This document shows, piece by piece, positions 1-5,240 of a stretch of DNA of 9,030 nucleotides. The stretch covers positions 1-9,030 of the forward strand of contig JAAKFC010000048.1 in NCBI GenBank assembly GCA_011065225.1. The letters run 5' to 3'. Each line of letters opens with the position of its first letter. The stretch's first letter is position 1. The notes under the pieces are model-generated. The model made no database searches. It saw nothing but the letters and a program-made list of their open reading frames with translations, and was not told where the DNA came from. The position numbers were made by a program, and so were the translations under genes. The DNA is from Chlamydiota bacterium (GTDB taxonomy: Bacteria; Chlamydiota; Chlamydiia; Chlamydiales; Rhabdochlamydiaceae).

Positions 1-247
1 TGACGTCAATGGCCTGTCCTTCGATGTCCGCAAAAGCTTTTTCTAGATAATCCGGATCTACCCCGATGAAATGATCAAGTCGTTGAAAATCGTGCTCAAC
101 TGCCTCATTGAGGGGTTGGGAATATCTCCAAATCTTTCGCTCTTTATCGTAAACCCAGAATGTTTTTTTTGTTTTAAGCTCTGTGCAAAAAAGCTCCAGG
201 TAAGATTTAGTGATGTGATGTTGTCTGCTAGGCCTATTATTAGTCAT
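1..247 (-). CDS. DUF4238-like protein, N-terminal part (runs off left edge)
   Basis: The minus strand from an ATG at 247 reads 82 uninterrupted codons to the window edge, so the C-terminal part is missing. The start MTNNRPSRQHHITKSYLE, followed at about residues 30-40 by FWVYDKERKIW, matches the usual opening of DUF4238 proteins: a basic stretch, QHxxxxxYL, then a tryptophan/tyrosine-rich strand containing VYDK. The family's biochemical role is not established and I do not assign one. ATG 247 is chosen because the frame has a TGA stop only seven codons upstream. The purine-rich GGAGG at 270-274 is about 22 nt away, too far for a normal ribosome binding site, so initiation may be weak. The inverted repeat of a broken IS5-family element begins at 278, only 30 bp upstream of the start, so the native promoter has probably been displaced. 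Family assignment is from memory of motif style, not from a search. Confidence 0.6.
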   Translation of the reverse strand, partial: MTNNRPSRQHHITKSYLELFCTELKTKKTFWVYDKERKIWRYSQPLNEAVEHDFQRLDHFIGVDPDYLEKAFADIEGQAIDV

Positions 248-277
248 AGAGTCGTGTGCAAAATATCACCCTCCTAC

Positions 278-295
278 GGCTGTGTTGCAAAAATT
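278..295 (+). repeat. Candidate left terminal inverted repeat of an IS5-family element
   Basis: GGCTGTGTTGCAAAAATT resembles IS5/IS903-type ends (GGCTTTGTTGAATAAATC style: GGC, then TGTTG, then an A/T run). It lies 96 bp upstream of the transposase start at 374, a normal distance for this family. I found no matching right end in the window, so the element is truncated on that side. Confidence 0.5.
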
Positions 296-373
296 CATAG
301 GAAAGACTTGATAAAAACATCTTAAAAGAGCGAAGCTCCTTCGCTGTAATTCACACAAACTAAGGAGCTTCTA

Positions 374-865
374 ATGCGTAAACGCACCTGGCGAAAGTAT
401 AACCAAAACCTCGTAAATAGAGGAAGAATAACCTTCTATATCGATGAAAAGACTCTTGACACAGGTTCATAGACCCAAGCGTACACGAGGACGTCCTAGG
501 CTCTTTTCACATCCACTAATCCAACTGCTTCTGATCTTAAAATCCAATACAAGATGCCTTACCGAGCGCTAGAAGGGTTTGCTAAAGATATCCTTCCTCT
601 GTTTATCAGAAGAAACATCAAGCTACCCAGCTACTCAGTCATCTGGAGATGACAGAAGGGAAAGTAGCAGACTGTGAGATAGGCCCGAAACTTATTGCAA
701 ACTGTCCTACCTCAGCAAAAGTATATTTAGGAGACGGAGGTTACGATACAAGAAGATGCAGAAAAGCCATCAAAGACAAAGGAACACAAGCACTAATCCC
801 TCCGCGGAAAAATGCAAGATGGGACCCTAAACTGAAAGAGAGAAACCGAGGAATCTCAGAAAGAA
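374..865 (+). pseudogene. IS5-family transposase, frameshifted and internally deleted
   Basis: An ATG at 374, just after a good AAGGAG, opens with MRKRTWRKYNQNLVNRG, the typical N-terminus of IS5-family DDE transposases, and stops at 472. The protein continues in another frame as PKRTRGRPRLFSHPLIQ, then shifts again near 540 to IQYKMPYRALEGFAKDIL. A TGA follows at about 650. The frame resumes as LTEG/MTEGKVADCEIG, then YLGDGGYDTRR (the region of the second catalytic Asp) and ALIPPRKNARW. The roughly 70-80 residues expected in between, with the first catalytic Asp, are absent. Similarity is lost after about 860, so the catalytic Glu region is also missing. At least two frameshifts, an internal deletion and a 3' truncation make this a non-functional relic. 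An 87-residue open frame starting at 649 is only the surviving middle piece and should not be called a gene. Confidence 0.85.
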
Positions 866-909
866 GAGGGCAATTGGGGTGGAATCTGCTCGTGTCTCGA
901 TCCAGCCTG

Positions 910-934
910 TGACCTTGCCCCCTTCTTTGGTCCA
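910..934 (+). repeat. Candidate IS3-family terminal inverted repeat (right end)
   Basis: TGACCTTGCCCCC followed by TTCTTTGGTCCA has the TGACC-TGCCCCC style of IS407/IS51-group IS3 ends. The leading TG points into the element, toward the orfA fragment at 935-1042. orfA is read leftward, so this would be the end downstream of orfB. The assignment rests on pattern memory and no partner repeat was found. Confidence 0.4.
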
Positions 935-1042
935 CTAGCGATTAGAGGTTCCGTATTTTCGGCAGACTTCTTCTACTTTGAGGCCTGTTTTGGCTTCTTC
1001 TAAAACTTTGATGATTTGTTCTTCTGTGAATCTTTTCTTCAT
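935..1042 (-). pseudogene. IS3-family transposase orfA, N-terminal 35 codons only
   Basis: The minus strand from ATG 1042 reads MKKRFTEEQIIKVLEEAKTG, then KVEEVCRKYGTSNR, and stops at 935-937. This is the start of the helix-turn-helix domain of IS3-family OrfA proteins (KKRFTxEQII...VCRKYGIS), normally about 85-100 residues and followed by an overlapping orfB. Here the frame ends in the middle of the recognition helix and runs directly into the candidate terminal repeat at 910-934, so the rest of orfA and all of orfB (about 1 kb) are deleted. No ribosome binding site is visible. Upstream sequence ends after about 10 bp at an IS903-like end, which suggests later disruption of that side too. 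Confidence 0.8.
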
Positions 1043-1051
1043 GTTCGTACT

Positions 1052-1172
1052 GGCCTTGTTGAATAAATGCATGTAAATAAAGATTTTCACACAAGATGTT
1101 GTAGGGACATGTGCATTAGCCTACAAGATATTGAACCGTGATCCCGAAAAGCCTGATTTATTCAACAACGCC
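1052..1172. mobile_element. 121-bp miniature element with IS903-like ends (MITE-like)
   Basis: The left end is GGCCTTGTTGAATAAAT (1052-1068). The right end (1156-1172), read on the minus strand, is GGCGTTGTTGAATAAAT. Sixteen of 17 bases match and the last 13 are identical. These ends closely resemble the GGCTTTGTTGAATAAATC termini of IS903-type (IS5-family) elements. The 85-bp interior has no open frame of useful length, so this is either a non-autonomous miniature element or a collapsed IS. The flanking 9-mers do not match, so no target duplication survives. Confidence 0.6.
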
Positions 1173-1228
1173 CTCCAAGGGGCAAAACAATTTTAAACTT
1201 TGCAAACTTTTTTTAAAAGAAATATTTC

Positions 1229-1438
1229 TTAAGCTTCTTTTAGGGCTCGTTCTACATCAATATATATATTCGATGCATCTACATGACCCGAATCCGAAGC
1301 CACCAAAGACACCTTCAAAGAGGCAAAAAAATCATCAAAACCGACCTTTGCTTCGGTGATAAGGGCTGCAACTTTTTCCTCTGGGCAATCAAATGAAAGA
1401 AATTGCGTTTGTTTATTCTTGCTTGTGTCATCATTCAT
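1229..1438 (-). CDS. Small orphan protein, 69 aa
   Basis: I do not recognise this protein. The ATG at 1438 is preceded by AAAGGAG with an 8-nt spacer, a near-ideal ribosome binding site, so I prefer it over an upstream in-frame GTG at 1495, which lacks one. The product begins MNDDTSKNKQTQFLSFD and continues with an acidic, amphipathic helical stretch (EEKVAALITEAKVGFDDFFA). It contains one Cys and has no signal peptide or membrane segment. It lies downstream of a 39-residue frame in the same direction, with a 63-nt gap holding a hairpin that encloses its ribosome binding site. A weak AAGAAATATTTCTT palindrome overlaps its stop codon but lacks the features of a good terminator. Confidence rests on the ribosome binding site and sensible composition; function is unknown. 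Confidence 0.6.
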   Translation of the reverse strand: MNDDTSKNKQTQFLSFDCPEEKVAALITEAKVGFDDFFASLKVSLVASDSGHVDASNIYIDVERALKEA

Positions 1439-1441
1439 GCT

Positions 1442-1495
1442 GTGGCTCCTTTGTAAAAGTTTTTTCCCACCGTCTATTTTGATGGCAGGAGCCAC
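1442..1495 (-). promoter_or_regulatory. Hairpin enclosing the ribosome binding site of the 69-aa gene
   Basis: In the minus-strand RNA, GUGGCUCCU (1495-1487) is perfectly complementary to AGGAGCCAC (1450-1442) across a 36-nt loop. The second arm contains the AGGAG used by the ATG at 1438. Folding would hide the ribosome binding site, so translation could depend on passage of ribosomes from upstream or on another factor. Pairing is seen in the sequence; the regulatory role is inferred. Confidence 0.45.
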
Positions 1496-1501
1496 GCTTT
1501 T

Positions 1502-1621
1502 TCAAGCTCTAGTTTCAACTAACTTCGGGACACTCTCAAATGGGGCACTCCTCTTGCGTTCTTCAAATTCAAGACCAGAGGGAATTGCATCTATTAACTG
1601 GAAGATGCGAAATGCTTGCAT
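1502..1621 (-). CDS. Possible very small protein, 39 aa
   Basis: The minus strand from ATG 1621 reads MQAFRIFQLIDAIPSGLEFEE, followed by a basic/acidic mix ending PKLVETRA, and stops at 1502. The composition looks like real protein and not a shadow frame. There is no convincing ribosome binding site, and a TAA stop lies three codons upstream, so the product is either a short stand-alone protein or the tail of a decayed gene. It lies 63 nt upstream of the 69-aa gene on the same strand and could be co-transcribed with it. I do not recognise it. Confidence 0.35.
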   Translation of the reverse strand: MQAFRIFQLIDAIPSGLEFEERKRSAPFESVPKLVETRA

Positions 1622-1716
1622 ATAAAATTATTTTTTAATAATATTCGATTAAAAGGATAAGAGAGCTGATGATGTTCTCCGGAAGAAATATAGCTTTTAC
1701 TTAATAGAAAGGTCCC

Positions 1717-2937
1717 ATGGCCCAGGAAGATGTAGGAAAAGATATAGCTTTAGACTTATCGGATAGAAATTTATATACAATATATAATGAGTATAGTTCT
1801 TCGGTAAATGGGATTTTTTATTACCAAGATCAACAAATAGAATTACGAACAATTTGCATAAAAATCTTATTAGGAACTTTTGCAATACTTGGTGTTCTTT
1901 TCTATCATAATATTTTTATGGACGATTCTATCTATTTATATATTTTTTCTATAACTCCAGTTTTAAGTTTATTAATCGTTCTAAATTTACTCTTTCAAGA
2001 TCTGGTCTATCGCGAGGGGTTGAAAATTGGATTTTTTAGTGAGGCTATTAATCTTGAAAAAAATCACCCTTGGATTCCTGCGTTTCATAGATGCTTAGTC
2101 AGTGAAGGAGATATTCACCAAAAGCCAGGCGCTAAACAAGCATTTTTCTACTTTATATCTATCGTTATTCTATTGATTTTATCAATAGTAGGAGTCTCAT
2201 TTTTACCTGTTTTCAATACTTTATGGTCCCAAATATCCATATGGGTATTTGGAGGGATTATTTATGCTCTTTTATATGGGAAGATTAGAAAATCTCTCAT
2301 CCCCATAATTAGCCATTTACAAGGCCTTGATATTGACAGTGAATATTACAAAAAAGTTAGGGACGGCAAGAAAGATTTGTTTTTATCATTACTACATACA
2401 AAAGGCAGAGAATACATTGAGCATTATAGTTCAATTAAAATGAAATATAAAAAATTAGTAATTGCTGTTCTTACTGCGGTTTTAATTGGGCTTTCTTATA
2501 TTTCAAATTCAAAACAAGAAATTGTTCACATAAACCAAATATATCTAATAGTCTTTGTAGTAATTATTTCTCTCATTGGATTAAACCTTATTAGATATCT
2601 GGATATAAATATTAGTCATAAACAAGTGAGACTACTGTTTGGTTTGATGATTAAGATCGAAGATGATCATGAAGTCCTTTCAAGCCCTTACTCTAAAATA
2701 AAAAAAATCTTGTACAAGAAAAATTCGGACCCAGCAATTTTCGATTATTTATACTATGGCTCGATTAATTTTGGACTCATTATTGTCGGGTCAATTTTTC
2801 TTATATTAAATCTTCGCGATTATCATGAATTGAAGGATATCATAATTACCTTCTGCATTCTAGCAATCTTTTTATTGTGGGAATTCGTGGGAATCAATAT
2901 TATTTATAGGGGAAAACTATCAAAAAAAATAAACTAA
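1717..2937 (+). CDS. Eight-helix membrane protein of unknown function, duplicated architecture, 406 aa
   Basis: The ATG at 1717 follows AAAGG with a short spacer. I see eight hydrophobic segments at about residues 44-63, 71-93, 142-163, 170-188, 245-262, 273-292, 346-364 and 373-394, with no signal peptide. They fall into two halves of four helices with the same layout: a Tyr-Ser-Ser-containing lead-in, a helix pair, a soluble linker of 50-60 residues, and a second pair. The linkers correspond: LNL then 20 residues then NLEKNH (about 89-117), versus LNL then 21 residues then KIEDDH (about 289-318). This points to an ancient internal duplication. The helix pair plus PW/E-rich linker loosely recalls RipA/SLATT-like membrane modules, a weak inference. 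The protein stands alone on the plus strand and converges with the lyase operon. Substrate and function are unknown. Confidence 0.85.
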   Translation: MAQEDVGKDIALDLSDRNLYTIYNEYSSSVNGIFYYQDQQIELRTICIKILLGTFAILGVLFYHNIFMDDSIYLYIFSITPVLSLLIVLNLLFQDLVYREGLKIGFFSEAINLEKNHPWIPAFHRCLVSEGDIHQKPGAKQAFFYFISIVILLILSIVGVSFLPVFNTLWSQISIWVFGGIIYALLYGKIRKSLIPIISHLQGLDIDSEYYKKVRDGKKDLFLSLLHTKGREYIEHYSSIKMKYKKLVIAVLTAVLIGLSYISNSKQEIVHINQIYLIVFVVIISLIGLNLIRYLDINISHKQVRLLFGLMIKIEDDHEVLSSPYSKIKKILYKKNSDPAIFDYLYYGSINFGLIIVGSIFLILNLRDYHELKDIIITFCILAIFLLWEFVGINIIYRGKLSKKIN

Positions 2938-2950
2938 AATTGCTTCATAT

Positions 2951-2979
2951 TTTTCATGTGAAATTACATGACAAAAAAA
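2951..2979. terminator. Weak hairpin between convergent genes
   Basis: TCATGT and ACATGA form a 6-bp stem around a 6-nt loop between the stop at 2937 and the convergent stop at 3013. Flanking T-run and A-run bases extend the stem imperfectly. On either strand the run of T lies before the stem or inside it, not cleanly after it, so this is a doubtful intrinsic terminator. Confidence 0.25.
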
Positions 2980-3012
2980 TAGTGGTCTTTTTAGTTACTC
3001 TTTCATCTGAGT

Positions 3013-4521
3013 TTAGGCTTCATCGAAAGGTTGCTTGACATCCAAAATATTCCTGGAAGCCTTATCAGAAGAAAAATCTTCATTAGTTGTGTAAACTGAA
3101 GAATCTGTATTGTTAAATGCAATTTCTTGTTGAGGAATTTCAGCTTTCTCATAAATTTTATTTTGAAGATTTTCTGGGAGCTGGTTGAACCATTTTAAAA
3201 AATAATCAGCCGGACATTTTTCAATTAACTCTACCACGCTTTCATAATAATTCTTTAAGTTTAATGCCTTTTTAACCTCTTCTTTTTTGGTAATTTTTAA
3301 TAACGCAACATTAATTGTATCTAGAGAAGCATATTGTAATGTTGCAAATAACGTTGTAAGAAGAATGGTGATAAAAAACCAATGCTTAGAAGAAGGGGAA
3401 GCAAAAAAATCACCCCAAATAACAAACCAAGGTCCAAGGGCAAAAAGGTTAGATATGGTTTCTTCTATTTTAAGAACTGGAGCTGTACGAGGGAATAGCT
3501 GTTCAGAAATTTCTTTGTTTCTCAGATCGCATCTGAAAGAATAAATTGCATTTGCTGTTCGTTGAAAAATTGAAGTAATGGATTTCCCATAAAGATAGGT
3601 GGTGGATAAAACAGTAAGTCCAGCAAAAAAACCTGCTAAAATATCATTTTTGAGAACAAATTCTTTTGAAAGAGAAAAAGTATATCGTGCAATAGCATAT
3701 TCTAAGACTCCAGTACAAAATAGACCTAAAACTGATCCAGTGTGATAAAAAATCTTCTTTAGATTTGATTTGAGAAAAATTGTCTGATTTGTTTCTAAAA
3801 GAATTTGAAATAAGCTGTTTCCAGAATTTTCATTGGTTAATTTAGTTGCTGTTGCAGTTATTAAGTCTAGAGAATTGCTAATCTGTAAATACGATTCATG
3901 TAACAACTGACTTGTAGCATGTCGAATTTTATTCTCATATTTATCTCCGAATTTTATAATTTTCTTGTAAATAGAATTTAACGACATTTGAATTGATCTC
4001 ATGGGGATAAATAGACTTGTTATTAAGGTGACACCGCCAGCAATGTATCTATAATTCGGGTTGTATTTGGCAGCTGGTAAAGCAAAAGGGTATCGAGCAA
4101 AGATAGAAATAAAAAAAACAGTGGTGACCAGAAATATTTTAGCTTTTTTAGAGATTTGAGTTCTCTCCAGATATGCTTCTTCCGTTGTTTCTGGCCCAAG
4201 TAAATTATTAATAATTCCTCTTGCTGCCCACATTTCTAAAATGAAAAAAGACTTCATATTACAAAAGGCAATAATATTCCCGAGAATGGTTCCGCCTAAA
4301 TTATCACCTGCAATAATTGTTCCGGCTCTTAGAGAAATTGGATAAAAAAATACTCGTGCAGCTAATGAACAAATTCCTGCTAAAGTATAAGAAGCATACC
4401 TGGTAACTTTTTTAGATGTAGTTTGGTTAGAAGAAATGCCTTCATTAATTGCAACAATTCCATCATTTAACGTTATTTGTCTTGCTGGCCCATTAATTGG
4501 AGAAGATGCGAGGATTAACAT
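3013..4521 (-). CDS. Multi-spanning membrane protein of the lyase operon, 502 aa, possible transporter
   Basis: Third gene of the lyase operon. Its ATG overlaps the methyltransferase stop by one base (TAATG), with AAAGGAG placed inside the end of the methyltransferase gene, so translation is probably coupled. I see about eight hydrophobic helices, near residues 42-62, 72-98, 128-148, 156-176, 257-280, 292-312, 353-371 and 380-400. A soluble, helical middle (about 180-250) and a polar C-terminal tail of about 100 residues ending in an acidic, Ser/Asn-rich stretch complete it. The helix pairs look related: an aromatic turn recurs as FARYPFALP (about 141) and IARYTFSLS (about 277), each followed some 15 residues later by an AGG/AGF start of the next helix. 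I recognise no transporter family. Position after two enzymes suggests that it exports or imports their product or substrate, which is inference only. Confidence 0.85.
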   Translation of the reverse strand: MLILASSPINGPARQITLNDGIVAINEGISSNQTTSKKVTRYASYTLAGICSLAARVFFYPISLRAGTIIAGDNLGGTILGNIIAFCNMKSFFILEMWAARGIINNLLGPETTEEAYLERTQISKKAKIFLVTTVFFISIFARYPFALPAAKYNPNYRYIAGGVTLITSLFIPMRSIQMSLNSIYKKIIKFGDKYENKIRHATSQLLHESYLQISNSLDLITATATKLTNENSGNSLFQILLETNQTIFLKSNLKKIFYHTGSVLGLFCTGVLEYAIARYTFSLSKEFVLKNDILAGFFAGLTVLSTTYLYGKSITSIFQRTANAIYSFRCDLRNKEISEQLFPRTAPVLKIEETISNLFALGPWFVIWGDFFASPSSKHWFFITILLTTLFATLQYASLDTINVALLKITKKEEVKKALNLKNYYESVVELIEKCPADYFLKWFNQLPENLQNKIYEKAEIPQQEIAFNNTDSSVYTTNEDFSSDKASRNILDVKQPFDEA

Positions 4522-5240
4522 TAACTTTCTCCTTTAGCAATCTTCTTGGCCACATATATTAAAAAAGGAGAGTATGTTGTTTCTGAAAGCCAATCATTTT
4601 TTTTATTGTCTAAAGGATAGGGAGAGATGGTTTCTAAAATTTTAAAGCCGCTATTTTCTAAGGCTAATTTATAATCTTCATCAAACCAATTATAGTCTTG
4701 GAAAACTGTATTAACGCTCTTTATTTTTAATTTTACAGGGCTACCCCTTGACATTTTAAAATTTTCAGGAAAATTTGTTTCGTAAGATACCCATTGCTTA
4801 TCAGGACAGTGCATATGCTCACTTCCTGTTATAATAATACAAATACCATCTTTTTTAAGGACGCGGTTTAATTCTTTGCACAGTAACTTCATTTCTCTTC
4901 TGGATTTAATCATCAGAAAAACGAAACTTGAAAAAATAAAATTGAAGTGATTGTTCGCAAAAGGGATTTTGTTATTCTTTATTAATTCGTATCTCTGACC
5001 ATCAAATGTTTTTATAGCCTTTTGCAAGAAATACGAACATTTATCTACCCCAATAACATTCATTCCAAGAGAGTTTAAAAAACGAGTAGATCTTCCAGAG
5101 CCGCATCCAAAATCTAAAGTTGCATTCCCCCGTACATACTTGCTTATGAGGTTGGGGATGACTCGGAATGCTATAGAACTAGTCCCCTCAATCTCAAAAG
5201 ATGAATAAGTTTCAGCTACATTTTCTGCAAATAATGTCAT
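4521..5240 (-). CDS. Class I SAM-dependent methyltransferase, 239 aa
   Basis: Soluble methyltransferase of the Rossmann-fold class I type (Methyltransf_11/25-like). Motif I is TLDFGCGSGRSTRFL (residues 41-55), the glycine loop that holds S-adenosylmethionine. Motif II ends VIGVDK, with Asp66 expected to bind the ribose hydroxyls. The IPFANNHFNFIFSSFVF strand (about 92-108) and LNRVLKKDGICIII (about 124-137) match the later motifs. The C-terminal part carries EHMHCPDKQWVSYETNFPEN, then a DYNWFDEDYKLALENSGF block, a layout I associate with a widespread but uncharacterised small-molecule methyltransferase group. The ATG at 5240 overlaps the lyase stop by 4 nt (ATGA), with GAGGA 5 nt upstream, so the pair is translationally coupled. 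The acceptor is unknown; the context suggests the lyase product or a related aromatic acid. Confidence 0.9.
   Translation of the reverse strand: MTLFAENVAETYSSFEIEGTSSIAFRVIPNLISKYVRGNATLDFGCGSGRSTRFLNSLGMNVIGVDKCSYFLQKAIKTFDGQRYELIKNNKIPFANNHFNFIFSSFVFLMIKSRREMKLLCKELNRVLKKDGICIIITGSEHMHCPDKQWVSYETNFPENFKMSRGSPVKLKIKSVNTVFQDYNWFDEDYKLALENSGFKILETISPYPLDNKKNDWLSETTYSPFLIYVAKKIAKGES

Noticed and set aside
71..325. Plus-strand open frame of 84 codons
   Set aside because: It is antisense to the DUF4238-like gene, which has far better protein character, and it crosses the IS end at 278.
741..935. Minus-strand open frame of 64 codons
   Set aside because: It is antisense to the IS5 transposase relic and crosses the candidate IS3 end; composition is not protein-like.
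1217..1230. AAGAAATATTTCTT palindrome as a terminator for the 69-aa gene
   Set aside because: It is all A/T except two G/C pairs, overlaps the stop codon and is not followed by a clean T run on the minus strand.
1138..1625. Two plus-strand frames of 73 and 89 codons (1138-1359 and 1356-1625)
   Set aside because: Both lie opposite the two small minus-strand genes, lack ribosome binding sites, and the first begins inside the miniature element.
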